64,000 bases of DNA from Methanomassiliicoccales archaeon (GTDB taxonomy: Archaea; Thermoplasmatota; Thermoplasmata; Methanomassiliicoccales; UBA472). The DNA lies in the NCBI GenBank assembly GCA_035527755.1, contig DATKZX010000026.1, forward strand, positions 1-64,000. Reading direction: 5' to 3'. Made by a program: the position numbers and the translations under genes. Positions 27,317 to 36,112 of the stretch are shown here, in pieces (position 1 is the stretch's first letter; every line of letters starts with the position of its first letter). The notes beneath the pieces are model-generated. The model did no database searches, was not told the DNA's origin, and saw only the letters and a program-made list of their open reading frames with translations.

Positions 27317-29191
27317 ATGATAGCCATTGACAACGTGATGTTTGAGGTCGGTATCATAATGCTGGTCTCCTTTATCGGAGCAGCATTGGCTACGAAGGCC
27401 AAACAGAGCGTCATACTCGGTTACATACTGGCAGGAATGCTCATCGGGCCTTACATGTATTTTGAGGTGGGCGGTTTCGTCTATGAGGGGCTTATAAAGG
27501 ACACCACTTTCATCCAATTCCTATCCAGCATGGGTCTGACCCTGCTGATGTTCTTCGTGGGGCTGGGGTTCTCCATTTCCAAGTTGCAGAAGACCAGAGC
27601 CCCGGCGATCATACTGGCGCTGATAGATGTCGGAATAGGCATGTTCCTAGGCATACTCATCGGCTTCTCCCTGGGCTGGCCCATCATTGACACGGTATTC
27701 CTGGCAGGGGTCATATCCATGAGTTCGGTGGCCATAACCGGGAAGGCCTTGCAAGAGATGAAGCGCATAAATACCCCGGAGACGGAGTACTTGCTAGGCA
27801 TGGTCGTCGTGGAGAGCTTCCTCTCCATGGTGCTTCTGACCATCGCTGGAGGACTGATGTTCAAAAGCGATGTCGGTGGGCAGATGACCATGACCCGTCT
27901 CATCGTCGGTATATTGGCCTTCTACGGTTTCTTCATCTTTTTGGCCATCGTGGTCATTCCTAGGGTGGTGAACTACTTCCACAGCATCAAGAGCAACGAG
28001 ATGTTCGTGCTGTTCGCCCTGGGGTTAGTGTTCCTGTCCGCTGCTTTGGCCGAGGTCTCGGGCGTACCGGCCATCATAGGGGCGTTCTTCCTGGGCATGG
28101 TGTTTGCCGAGACCAAGCTTGTGGAACGCATCGAAGACCGCATCACCCCTTTCAGGGACGCTCTAGTGGCGGTTTTCTTCGTATCCTTTGGAATGCTCAT
28201 CGACCTGCGTATGCTGGGCAGCATCATCCCCCTGTTGTTGATCGCTGTGCCGGTAGTGCTGTTCTACGAGGTCATAGTACTGAGCGTGGTATCCTATCTT
28301 TTAGGATTCACCAGTAAGTCCTCGATATTCATGAGCACATCGGTGACCGGACGCGGGGCGGAGTCCGTCATGTACGCCAGCGTAGGTAGTAATTCCCCGG
28401 CGTTGATCAAGGGGGCGGAGCTGAACCCTTTCGCAGGGGCCTTTTGCTTCGTCATGAGCGTAATTTCCCCCGGAATGATGAAGGGGAGCTTGCGGTTGAC
28501 CCGATGGCTCGCCCGGATCACCCCCAAATTTCTGAGGTATGGCGGTTCTTTGATGAACCGCACCATGAGCAAGATCATACTGCCAGTACCACTTAAGCTG
28601 TTCCAGAGGACCCGCCGCCTGGAGGTGCTTGTGATGCTATACTTCGTGGCCTTGGTGGCGGTGATGGTCCTGTCGTTCCCGTATAATATGGCGCTGTTCG
28701 TCATCGGAGGGGCGCTGGTAGTGATCACATATAGCATGCTAGAGGGCGATCTGTTCCTCGTCGTCCGCATGACCAACTACGACAATCTCGGAGTGGTGAC
28801 CCGCGATCCTGGCAATATCAGCCGCTTCATCGCCGGATTCATAAGCCTGAGCTTGGTGACGATCCTCTCCCTTGCCTTCATCTTTCCCCTGTGGTGGCCA
28901 TCTTCTTTCGTCGTCCTTCTGGCCTACTTCATCATCGTCATGATGATGACCCACAGTGTCTACAATCTCACTAGGACGCCATCCTTTAACTTGACATCAA
29001 AACCGGTCGAACGTCGTCAGGGGCGCAAGAAAAAGGAGAAGATGCCTGCCCCGAAGTTCAATCCCCCGGTGGTCAGGGACGATCCCGGTTGGGGCACTGA
29101 ACCGGCTCCCGGCCGGAATCTGGATATCCCTGAAAAGGTATCGATCGACGAGATCGGTAAGAAGGACGATTCGAAGTGGAAGAACCTTTGA
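27317..29191 (+). CDS. CPA2-family Na+(K+)/H+ antiporter
   Basis: About 624 residues. The first 400 form 11-13 membrane helices of the CPA2 (KefB/NapA-like) exchanger type, including 'GYILAGMLIGPYM', 'VFLAGVISMSSVAITGKAL' and 'IIGAFFLGMVFAETKL'. A second hydrophobic block follows (about 435-560), then a Lys/Pro-rich cytoplasmic tail. It exchanges Na+ or K+ for protons at the cell membrane. The ATG at 27317 overlaps the stop of a short upstream frame (ATGA). ATG at 27290 is an alternative, nearer the Shine-Dalgarno sequence. It is divergent from the P-type ATPase, so two ion transporters share this locus. Confidence 0.92.
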   Translation: MIAIDNVMFEVGIIMLVSFIGAALATKAKQSVILGYILAGMLIGPYMYFEVGGFVYEGLIKDTTFIQFLSSMGLTLLMFFVGLGFSISKLQKTRAPAIILALIDVGIGMFLGILIGFSLGWPIIDTVFLAGVISMSSVAITGKALQEMKRINTPETEYLLGMVVVESFLSMVLLTIAGGLMFKSDVGGQMTMTRLIVGILAFYGFFIFLAIVVIPRVVNYFHSIKSNEMFVLFALGLVFLSAALAEVSGVPAIIGAFFLGMVFAETKLVERIEDRITPFRDALVAVFFVSFGMLIDLRMLGSIIPLLLIAVPVVLFYEVIVLSVVSYLLGFTSKSSIFMSTSVTGRGAESVMYASVGSNSPALIKGAELNPFAGAFCFVMSVISPGMMKGSLRLTRWLARITPKFLRYGGSLMNRTMSKIILPVPLKLFQRTRRLEVLVMLYFVALVAVMVLSFPYNMALFVIGGALVVITYSMLEGDLFLVVRMTNYDNLGVVTRDPGNISRFIAGFISLSLVTILSLAFIFPLWWPSSFVVLLAYFIIVMMMTHSVYNLTRTPSFNLTSKPVERRQGRKKKEKMPAPKFNPPVVRDDPGWGTEPAPGRNLDIPEKVSIDEIGKKDDSKWKNL

Positions 29192-29272
29192 TTCGAACAT
29201 CCAATTCGTAATTATTACCGCATCGGAAAAAGGCGTTCTAACCCCTTCCATATCTCATAAAAACTAATGAAG

Positions 29273-29344
29273 TGCGGGCACCGGGATTCGAACCCGAGTT
29301 CGAAGCTTGGGAAGCTCCAGTCCTAACCACTAGACTATGCCCGC
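29273..29344 (-). tRNA. tRNA-Gly (anticodon CCC)
   Basis: It folds as a complete cloverleaf. The acceptor stem is GCGGGCA/TGCCCGC and the anticodon stem is GGAGC/GCTTC with loop TTCCCAA, giving anticodon CCC (Gly, codon GGG). The T arm has GTTCGAATC. The discriminator base is A at 29273. No intron is present and CCA is not encoded. Confidence 0.95.
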
Positions 29345-29412
29345 CTGATGGCTACTACATCGCCGGCCGATTTTTATAGTTTATCACCCGGTGCCTGACG
29401 ACATATCGGACA

Positions 29413-29688
29413 TCACTTGTTAGCATCTCTCAACAGGTTCTCCAGTTCGGAGACGATCCTATAGATCATGGTGCGCCCGTGCATGGGGATGTTCGGGTCG
29501 TTCGCCAGATCATCCAACTTCCCTACGACTCCAGCAACCTTTACGTCCATAGCCTCGGTCGTCTGGCTCAACCGGCTCTTGGCCTCGGTGGCCCCTCTCC
29601 TGATATTCCTGGGAACGGAGGTATCCTCCGACAACTGATCCAATACGTCGATTATCTGATTGAGTTTTGTTTTGGCATCATATTCCAT
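29413..29688 (-). CDS. UPF0147 family protein
   Basis: A 91-residue all-helical protein with the UPF0147 pattern 'IIDVLDQLSEDTSVPRNIRR' and 'LDDLANDPNIPMHGRTMIYRI'. The two Asp/Pro-rich repeats are characteristic. The family is conserved in archaea and has no proven function. A good ribosome binding site (GGATGGTGATTGT before the ATG) supports the start. It follows the Lrp/AsnC ligand-domain gene by about 48 bases on the same strand. Confidence 0.9.
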   Translation of the reverse strand: MEYDAKTKLNQIIDVLDQLSEDTSVPRNIRRGATEAKSRLSQTTEAMDVKVAGVVGKLDDLANDPNIPMHGRTMIYRIVSELENLLRDANK

Positions 29689-29736
29689 ACAATCACCATC
29701 CTATTGACATCATTGAGACCGATATCGCACGACGCC

Positions 29737-30057
29737 CTAATCGGCGACGTACTTCGGTTCTCCATTTTCTTTGAATGTTGCTACTGCCATGAGGGTCTTG
29801 GTGTCCCTGAGTCCTTTGATGTGGGACAGGTCCTCTACTAAAAACTTCTTAAGATGGATATAATTCTGTAATTTGGCCTTCACCACAATATCCGTGTCCC
29901 CCGTCACCAGGAACACGTCCACGACCGGATCCAATAAAGATATGCTCTGGCAGACCTGGTCCGCGTCCCTTGTTTCTACCTTGAGAGTGATGATAACGGT
30001 TACTTCCTCATCGCCGTAGTATGAGGATAATATCGAGTTGTTCTCGTCCTGTTGCAT
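29737..30057 (-). CDS. Stand-alone Lrp/AsnC ligand-binding (RAM) domain protein
   Basis: About 106 residues and no DNA-binding domain. The beta-alpha-beta RAM fold is recognisable: 'TVIITLKVETRDADQVCQSI', 'PVVDVFLVTGDTDIVVKAKL', 'LVEDLSHIKGLRDTKTLMAV'. Such single-domain proteins bind amino acids or mix with full Lrp regulators. ATG at 30057 is preferred because GGAGGG lies 6 bases upstream; TTG at 30063 is also in frame. The extra N-terminal 20 residues are polar and probably flexible. Confidence 0.85.
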   Translation of the reverse strand: MQQDENNSILSSYYGDEEVTVIITLKVETRDADQVCQSISLLDPVVDVFLVTGDTDIVVKAKLQNYIHLKKFLVEDLSHIKGLRDTKTLMAVATFKENGEPKYVAD

Positions 30058-30136
30058 ACGCAACCCTCCTCAGCCACTAATGATATACCACCTAGATGGT
30101 CATACTATTTATGGCGTGGTGAAAAATCGGAATGAT

Positions 30137-30304
30137 TCACATCACGTTTTCGAATTCCTCTTGCAGGTCGATGATGACCTGCTCCAGAACCTCTTCCAAA
30201 TTTGGGCTCTGGTATTCTCTAAGGCCTCCGAGCTCGCTTTGCACTCGTGCTATGAAATTGTTGTTATCTTTAAGGAACTCAACATTGCAAAGAGACTCTT
30301 CCAT
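30137..30304 (-). CDS. Small acidic protein (55 residues)
   Basis: A short frame with good coding signals. GGGGTGA is about 6 bases before the ATG at 30304 (another ATG at 30310), and a TATA box (TTATATAG, minus strand, near 30369) lies upstream. The protein has 'VEFLKDNNNFIARVQSELG' and ends in an acidic helix ('PNLEEVLEQVIIDLQEEFENVM'), a pattern that looks folded and not random. I recognise no family. It lies alone between the RAM-domain gene and the acetyltransferase pair. Confidence 0.6.
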   Translation of the reverse strand: MEESLCNVEFLKDNNNFIARVQSELGGLREYQSPNLEEVLEQVIIDLQEEFENVM

Positions 30305-30451
30305 GGTCATTCACCCCAGTCCAACATCTCGTGAACGTTGGTCTGTTCGAGCGAATGCTTGGTTCCCTATATAATAATTGTCTTGGAATGTACTTTTGTA
30401 GAGCCAGTTATCTGGATGAAATAATATATTCACTATTATAAATATATAAAA

Positions 30452-30856
30452 TTATGGAAGTATCTTCTCCATGTAATGGGCGGGACGATCCTTCCCAAAA
30501 TAATTCGCCAAATCTCCTTTAATCTGATAACCAAACGATTCCAGTGGGAGCATGGTCTCGCTCCTTGGGTCCACTTCTAAAGTGATCTTCACCGTTCCCG
30601 CTCGGCGAGCAGCCTCTTCTCCAGCCTGCAGCAGTTCGGTAAGTGCTGTGCCTAAAAGCATCAGCAGCCGGCTCTTGCCGCCCTTCCCTTCATGATAAAG
30701 GACCATCGCTGAATCTCCGGCCACGTGCACAGTGAAGTCCGGGGCCATCGTGAACATTTCCAGCACGGACAATGAGAAGGAGGGTCCCCCGAGGAGGTTC
30801 TCCTTTCCCTGCATCCATTTCAGATCACTAAGTTTTGCCGTCTTCACCTTCGCCAT
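30452..30856 (-). CDS. Divergent GNAT-like hypothetical protein
   Basis: A 134-residue protein whose second half looks like a degenerate GNAT fold: 'KSRLLMLLGTALTELLQAG' in the place of the CoA-binding helix, and a closing 'LESFGYQIKGDLANYFGKD' as in RimI-like proteins. The usual R/Q-x-x-G-x-G/A loop is not evident, so acetyl-CoA binding is doubtful. It begins one base after the stop of the RimI-like gene and is surely cotranscribed with it. It may be an inactive partner of that enzyme. Confidence 0.6.
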   Translation of the reverse strand: MAKVKTAKLSDLKWMQGKENLLGGPSFSLSVLEMFTMAPDFTVHVAGDSAMVLYHEGKGGKSRLLMLLGTALTELLQAGEEAARRAGTVKITLEVDPRSETMLPLESFGYQIKGDLANYFGKDRPAHYMEKILP

Positions 30857-30857
30857 T

Positions 30858-31304
30858 TCACTCCTCCAGATGCTTGACCATCATGTTCGCGTCAGACCCC
30901 TTTCCGTAGTAGTTACGGCAACGGGCCAACACCTTATACCCCTCTGAAAGGTAAAGGTCGACCGCCGCCTGGTTCTCGGGTCGCACGCATAGCATCACAG
31001 TCTCCGTCCCAGAATCGGCGATCGATCGTTCCACCTCCTGAATCAATCCCCGCCCTAGGCCTCTCCGGCGATGGAGGGGGGACACGGCCAGAGACAGAAC
31101 CTCGACCGTATGATACGCGGGGGACGAACGGATCATGGCATAGGCGACCACCGCTCCCTCCGCTTCCACGATCAATGTGGTCACCAGAGGGTCATGGAGC
31201 AGATCCAGCACAAACGCCTCAGAGAACCGTTTTGGACCAAAGGCTCCCTCTTCCAATGCCATGAGGCTCGGCAGGTCATTGACACCCCCTGATCTAGTAC
31301 GCAC
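30858..31304 (-). CDS. GNAT acetyltransferase, RimI-like
   Basis: A 148-residue GNAT enzyme. The acetyl-CoA loop is 'VSPLHRRRGLGRGLIQEVE' near residues 72-92, and the C-terminal part is 'NQAAVDLYLSEGYKVLARCRNYYG', where the Tyr is the usual general acid. Archaeal RimI-like enzymes acetylate protein N-termini (Ard1/Nat type). The start is GTG. A divergent promoter region of 96 bases separates it from asnS. Confidence 0.9.
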   Translation of the reverse strand: MRTRSGGVNDLPSLMALEEGAFGPKRFSEAFVLDLLHDPLVTTLIVEAEGAVVAYAMIRSSPAYHTVEVLSLAVSPLHRRRGLGRGLIQEVERSIADSGTETVMLCVRPENQAAVDLYLSEGYKVLARCRNYYGKGSDANMMVKHLEE

Positions 31305-31400
31305 ACTTCGAAATCCTTCCTTCCGGTATATCCATTTGCCCCCATACGACCGAAATTATGGAATACATAGATGCCGTTCTTTACAGGCCAGGTATTTATT

Positions 31401-32699
31401 ATGAAGTCCTTTTCGAGCATTCGCTCGCTACTGGGTACCCCAGACCTCGACGGGCAGGTCATGTTGCGGGGATGGATATACCGCACCAGGAGCAGTGGTA
31501 AGATCGTTTTCACAGTGATACGCGATTCCACCGGAATAATGCAGATCACCATCAAGAAGGGCAACCTTCCCGATCAGCAATTTGAGGGGGCGCTATCCGC
31601 TTCCATCGAGTCTTCCGTGGAGATCATGGGAACGATACACAAGGACGAGAGGGCGCCTGGAGGTTACGAGGTACGGGCCTCATCTTTCAACATCGTCGGT
31701 ACCGCTACGGCCTTCCCCATTACCGAATATCAGAGCGAGGAACTGCTTCTGGACAACCGCCACCTATGGATAAGGTCCCGGGAGCAGACCGCGGTGATGA
31801 AAGTGAAGGCGACCCTGCTGGCCGGGGCCCGGGAATGGTTGATGGAGAACGATTTCACTGAGGTTACGCCCCCGATATTCACCCAGAACGCCTGCGAGGG
31901 CGGTGTGACCCTGTTCAAACTGAAATACTTCGATCGCGAAGCTTTCCTAAGTCAGAGCGCCCAGATGTACCTGGAATCTCTAGTATTCTCATTGGAGAAG
32001 GTTTATTCCATCACCCCCTCGTTCCGCGCGGAGAAGTCCCGAACATCTAGACACCTTACCGAGTACTGGCACATGGAATTGGAGGAGGCTTGGACGGACA
32101 ACGAGGGCAATATGAGGATACAGGAGGAGCTCGTTTCGGCCATGGTGTCCAAGGTCCTTAAGGAGAGGAAGGAGGAGCTGGGGCTGCTTAAGCGGGACGC
32201 GGAGCCCTTAAAAGCGGTAAAGGCTCCCTTCAAGCGGGTGCGTTATTCAAAAATGATCGATCTGCTGCAGGAAAAGGGATTCGAGATCACCTACGGTTGT
32301 GACCTGGGGGCATTGGAGGAACGATCCATCACCGAAGAGGAGGTCGCCCCGGTGTTCGTGACCAATTATCCTAAGGAATGCAAGGCCTTCTACATGAAGG
32401 AGGATGAGGATGATCCTCGGACGTACAAATGCGCCGACCTCTTGGCTCCGTTCGGGTTCGGGGAGATCATTGGAGGCAGTGAGAGGGAGACGGACCTCAA
32501 CAAACTTTTACAGCGTCTTGAGGAACAGGGCATTCCCGAAGACCCCTATCGTTGGTATCTGGACCTGAGACGCTATGGTTCCGTGCCTCATTCCGGTTTC
32601 GGTCTGGGGGTGGAACGCATCGTGAAATGGGTATGTGGGTTGGAACACATCCGGGACGCCATGCCCTATCCCAGGACGGTCTCTCGGGTCTATCCCTGA
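31401..32699 (+). CDS. asnS: Asparaginyl-tRNA synthetase
   Basis: About 432 residues. An N-terminal OB-fold anticodon-binding domain (1-100, 'VMLRGWIYRTRSSGKIVF') is followed by a class II catalytic core with 'FLSQSAQMYLES', 'YSITPSFRAEKSRTSRHLTEYWHMELE' and the motif 3 'GFGLGVERIVKWV'. The 'SAQMYLE' and 'HLWIRSREQTAVMK' features point to AsnRS, as opposed to archaeal AspRS. It charges tRNA-Asn directly. ATG at 31401 is chosen over the ATG at 31371, which lies close to the likely transcription start. It overlaps the convergent M20 gene by 10 bases. Confidence 0.92.
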   Translation: MKSFSSIRSLLGTPDLDGQVMLRGWIYRTRSSGKIVFTVIRDSTGIMQITIKKGNLPDQQFEGALSASIESSVEIMGTIHKDERAPGGYEVRASSFNIVGTATAFPITEYQSEELLLDNRHLWIRSREQTAVMKVKATLLAGAREWLMENDFTEVTPPIFTQNACEGGVTLFKLKYFDREAFLSQSAQMYLESLVFSLEKVYSITPSFRAEKSRTSRHLTEYWHMELEEAWTDNEGNMRIQEELVSAMVSKVLKERKEELGLLKRDAEPLKAVKAPFKRVRYSKMIDLLQEKGFEITYGCDLGALEERSITEEEVAPVFVTNYPKECKAFYMKEDEDDPRTYKCADLLAPFGFGEIIGGSERETDLNKLLQRLEEQGIPEDPYRWYLDLRRYGSVPHSGFGLGVERIVKWVCGLEHIRDAMPYPRTVSRVYP

Positions 32700-33730
32700 A
32701 GTTTGCGGGCCAGGTCGCAGTAGAGGCGGTAGGCGCTCTCCAACTGGTACCTTTCCACGTACTCGTCCTTGGTGTGGGCCATGCCTGGGCTGCCAGGGCC
32801 GCACACGGCCACCAATGGGTTGATCGCTGAATAGACGGCCGCCTCGGTGGCATATGGTACGGTTGTAAGTTCACCGGCTCCACAGGCCAGCAGCTCTTGT
32901 ATCAAAGGGGTATCGGGAGAGGTCTCGAAGGCCGGCAGTTCGTACTGCATCACAATGTCGTAGGTCTCCCCCTCCAAGGTGCGCATGATCCTCTCACGGA
33001 CCTCCCTTGCCGTCAATGGGTAGGGGTAGCGGGCGTTTAGATGTGCTTCGCACCTCTCGGGCACTATGTTATTGCGCGTGCCCCCGTTGATGGTCGAGAC
33101 CACCAGGGTAAGATCATCAGTGGGACCTTTCGGCACCCTGAGCATGGGGGCCAGCCGGTCTAGCAGGTGGGTCATGTGCATGATGGCATTGTCACCCTTC
33201 CAAGGCATACTGGCATGGGCGGCGATGCCGTGCGCTGTCAAGGCCAATCTGGATACGCCCTTCTCCTTCCAGGCGACCCGCAGGTCGGTGGGCTCACCGA
33301 CCAGTATTCCTTTGGCCATCCTGACCTCCGGGCGTTTGGTCAGGAACTCCGCACCGGTCATCAGCTCCTCCTCGTCAGTGGTGATCAGCAGGTAGAACGG
33401 CACTCCCTCGTCCTTCAGGGTACGGGCGGCGGCCAGCATGGCGGTCGCTCCCCCCTTCATGTCCGCCGCTCCCAGTCCATAGATGCGCCCCGCTTCGACC
33501 TCACCGTCGTCCCTGGTCCACGCGTTCCCGGCAGAAACCGTGTCCAGGTGGGCCGAGAAGGCAATTCCGCCTTCGCCATGGGCGGCGACCAGGGCCGGGC
33601 TGTCCGGTACGCCTCCGGTGACGATACGCAGGTCCATTTCCTCCAACTTGGCCCGTACCAGCTCGAACAGTAACTTCTTTCCTTCGTTGGTATCACTCCG
33701 CAAGTGGAGAAGCTCGATCAGATCATGCAT
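32690..33730 (-). CDS. M20-family metallopeptidase (ArgE/DapE/CPG2 type)
   Basis: About 346 residues. The metal site is visible: His in 'FSAHLDTVSAGN' near residue 60, Asp in 'GLGAADMKGG' near 85, the base Glu-Glu in 'TTDEEELMTG', and a later Asp/Glu and His ('CGPGSPGMAHTKDEYV'). A dimerisation domain is inserted in the middle ('VSRLALTAHGIAAHASMPWKGDNA'). Substrate could be an N-acyl amino acid such as acetyl-ornithine/lysine or succinyl-diaminopimelate. ATG at 33730 follows the gcvT stop by 19 bases; TTG at 33745 is an alternative start. Confidence 0.9.
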   Translation of the reverse strand: MHDLIELLHLRSDTNEGKKLLFELVRAKLEEMDLRIVTGGVPDSPALVAAHGEGGIAFSAHLDTVSAGNAWTRDDGEVEAGRIYGLGAADMKGGATAMLAAARTLKDEGVPFYLLITTDEEELMTGAEFLTKRPEVRMAKGILVGEPTDLRVAWKEKGVSRLALTAHGIAAHASMPWKGDNAIMHMTHLLDRLAPMLRVPKGPTDDLTLVVSTINGGTRNNIVPERCEAHLNARYPYPLTAREVRERIMRTLEGETYDIVMQYELPAFETSPDTPLIQELLACGAGELTTVPYATEAAVYSAINPLVAVCGPGSPGMAHTKDEYVERYQLESAYRLYCDLARKLQG

Positions 33731-33749
33731 CAATTCGCTGGACAAGTCA

Positions 33750-34865
33750 TCACTTCCGATAGAAAGGAGTCTCCACCACCTGCGCTGGCACATGTTCATT
33801 GCGGATGGAGATCGCCAGTTCCGTTCCGATGCCAGAGAGGTCCTGGGGCACATAGCCCATGGCAATACCAACGCGTTTGCAAGGGGACATGTTGCCGCTG
33901 GTAACCTTTCCAACGACATTCCCGCGATGAATTATATCATAACCGTGCCGGGGGACCCCCCGGCCCAGAAGTTGCAACCCCACCAGGACCTCATAGGGAT
34001 TCTCCTTCTGTCGCAAAAGAACGTCCCGCCCGATGAAATCATGGTCCAGTTTGACCACCCAGGGGGGGCCGGTCTGCAAGGAGGTCTGCCTACCATCAAA
34101 GTCAGTTCCAGATAAAAGATAACCCATCTCCAGGCGCAAGGTGTCCCTGGCCCCCAGACCGATCGGTCTCAGGTGTCCCTCTCCCTCTGTCAACAGCCTT
34201 TTCCAGAGCCAGGTGGCGTTCCTATCCTCCACCAGTACTTCGAAGCCGTCCTCTCCAGTATAGCCTGTGCGACCGATGTAGCAGCCCACCCCCTTTCCGG
34301 TCTGAGGTAGTAGGTCCTCAAGAAAAGTCGAGTCCGGTCCGTTCATGAAGGCGAATCGACCTTGGAAGCGTTTCATGCTAGTAAGATCGCTGGAACACAA
34401 TCGTTGCAGGATCCCCGGGGCCAGTGGTCCCTGGACCGCGATGCAGGCCAGTCGGGTGGACAGGTCCACCACCTCCAATCCCTCGGTCCTGCTCTTCACC
34501 CATTCGCGTACCCGGTCCACGTTGGAGGCGTTGGGGACCATGAGATACTGCCCCTCGGCCATATGATAGTTAATGACGTCGTCGATGATGTGGCCATCAT
34601 CATTTAGCAGGTGTCCGTAGACCGCCTTGCCCACCGGGGCCTTGCCCAAGGGATTGGTCAACAATCCATCCAATTGTCGAGCGGCGTCCGGTCCGCGAAT
34701 AAGCAGATCTCCCATATGGGAAACGTCGAAGATCCCGGCTTGACGACGGACGATACCGTGCTCCTCGATGATGCCAGTGTATTGAATGGGCATCTCCCAT
34801 CCTACGAACTCGACCATCCTGGCTCCCAGGGCCAGATGTTCAGGGTAAAGCGGGGTCCTCTTCAT
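33750..34865 (-). CDS. gcvT: Aminomethyltransferase (glycine cleavage T protein)
   Basis: A 371-residue GcvT with 'LGARMVEFVGWEMPIQYTGIIEEH', 'GIFDVSHMGDLLIRG' near residue 47, the folate-binding core 'CYIGRTGYTGEDGFEVLVED' near 200, and C-terminal 'VGKVTSGNMSPCKRVGIAMGYVP'. It moves the methylene group from the lipoyl H-protein to tetrahydrofolate. No gcvH or gcvP is in the window. It heads the pair gcvT-M20 peptidase. Confidence 0.95.
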   Translation of the reverse strand: MKRTPLYPEHLALGARMVEFVGWEMPIQYTGIIEEHGIVRRQAGIFDVSHMGDLLIRGPDAARQLDGLLTNPLGKAPVGKAVYGHLLNDDGHIIDDVINYHMAEGQYLMVPNASNVDRVREWVKSRTEGLEVVDLSTRLACIAVQGPLAPGILQRLCSSDLTSMKRFQGRFAFMNGPDSTFLEDLLPQTGKGVGCYIGRTGYTGEDGFEVLVEDRNATWLWKRLLTEGEGHLRPIGLGARDTLRLEMGYLLSGTDFDGRQTSLQTGPPWVVKLDHDFIGRDVLLRQKENPYEVLVGLQLLGRGVPRHGYDIIHRGNVVGKVTSGNMSPCKRVGIAMGYVPQDLSGIGTELAISIRNEHVPAQVVETPFYRK

Positions 34866-34909
34866 ATGTTCATTTCCACAATGGGGTGCAAATTATCAAA
34901 ACCTTTCCG

Positions 34910-36067
34910 TTAATGGGCGCCAAGGCTCTCCTCCAGCCTGACGCGTACCACCTTTGCCGGAACGTCCGGCAGGGAGATATAGGTCGTCCGTCCCCCGCTC
35001 TCCTCGTTGGCCACACGGGTACCGACCAGCCCTTGGTTGGAGAGGTCCTGTAGGTAGGACCAGAACATGGTATGCCCTCTGGCCTTCTCCCCGTATTCTT
35101 CCGCTACGATGTGATACACCGCCTCCGCCTCTGGAGTACGTACGTACGCCTGGTCCTTGATGCTGCGCGCGACGGCTAGCAATACCATCTTGCGTTGCTT
35201 GTCCAGGTCTTCGATCTTGGACTCGGTGACCACGGAGTACGTCAGCGCCTTGGCGCCCCGTACATGTTCTGGAGCTAGATGTTCAGCGCCTTCCTCCTCG
35301 CCCAGCATCCCCGCCTTATCCAGCAGTTCAATGGCGAAGCGGGCGTCGCCGAATTCGGAGGCGATATCGGCCATCAGGTCCAGTGAATCCTGTCGCACCG
35401 CCCCGGGGAAGAAGGCCAGGTCCGTCCTAAAGCGCAGGATGTCCGAAAGCTCCTTTATGCCATACCGATCGAAGCGGATGGTGTTGGCCCGACGGAAGGT
35501 GGATGTGGATGCCGCATCCAGCATATCCAACACGTTCTTCTGTGAGATCATGATGACCGACATTGACGGTCTACCTCTCACCACCTCCTCATCGAAGCGC
35601 GTCAGTTGATAGATGATGTCGCTTGCCCCCTTCACCAACAGCACGTCAGCCTCGTCCAGAACTACCACCAGGTGCATGCGGCGCTTTTCAAGATGCTTGC
35701 GAATGGAGCGCAACATCTCCTCGGTGGAGAAACCTCTGTCTGGAAAGTTCTCGTCGAAATGCATGACGATGCGGCGAAGTACCGCAACCTCGGTTGAGCG
35801 CTGCCGGCAGTTGACGATGATATAATCCATCATCCGTCCCTTCTCATGGGCGGTCCTCATCAGGTCCAGGCAGAAGCGTTTTGAGGTGGCGGTCTTTCCC
35901 GTACCCACGCTGCCGATCAGGAACGCCGTCTGCGACATTATACCTTCCAGCACTGGGCGGAATATCATCTCCAGCTTCTCTAGCTGAGCCTCACGATGGC
36001 ACAGCTTCTCTGGAACGTAATCGAATGAAAGCTTGGATTGGTCCTTGAACAGGCGTGGGTTGCGCAT
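34910..36067 (-). CDS. cdc6: Orc1/Cdc6 replication initiator
   Basis: A 385-residue AAA+ protein with Walker A 'GSVGTGKTATS' near residue 50, Walker B 'LVVVLDEADVLL' near 135, Sensor 1 'SVIMISQKN', and a C-terminal winged helix (about 295-380, 'TMFWSYLQDLSNQGLVG'). It binds origins and helps load MCM. I see no clear ORB motif in the flanking 300 bases. A small gene and a palindrome lie directly upstream. Whether it starts replication or acts as a regulator is not decidable here. Confidence 0.95.
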   Translation of the reverse strand: MRNPRLFKDQSKLSFDYVPEKLCHREAQLEKLEMIFRPVLEGIMSQTAFLIGSVGTGKTATSKRFCLDLMRTAHEKGRMMDYIIVNCRQRSTEVAVLRRIVMHFDENFPDRGFSTEEMLRSIRKHLEKRRMHLVVVLDEADVLLVKGASDIIYQLTRFDEEVVRGRPSMSVIMISQKNVLDMLDAASTSTFRRANTIRFDRYGIKELSDILRFRTDLAFFPGAVRQDSLDLMADIASEFGDARFAIELLDKAGMLGEEEGAEHLAPEHVRGAKALTYSVVTESKIEDLDKQRKMVLLAVARSIKDQAYVRTPEAEAVYHIVAEEYGEKARGHTMFWSYLQDLSNQGLVGTRVANEESGGRTTYISLPDVPAKVVRVRLEESLGAH

Positions 36068-36112
36068 ATCTTACTCCGACCTTCTCACACGAATGGGTCC
36101 GGAACAGGGGAT

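Noticed and set aside
32690-33919. Longer M20 peptidase frame starting at 33919
   Set aside because: The extra N-terminus is antisense-like sequence inside gcvT; the family sequence begins at ATG 33730.
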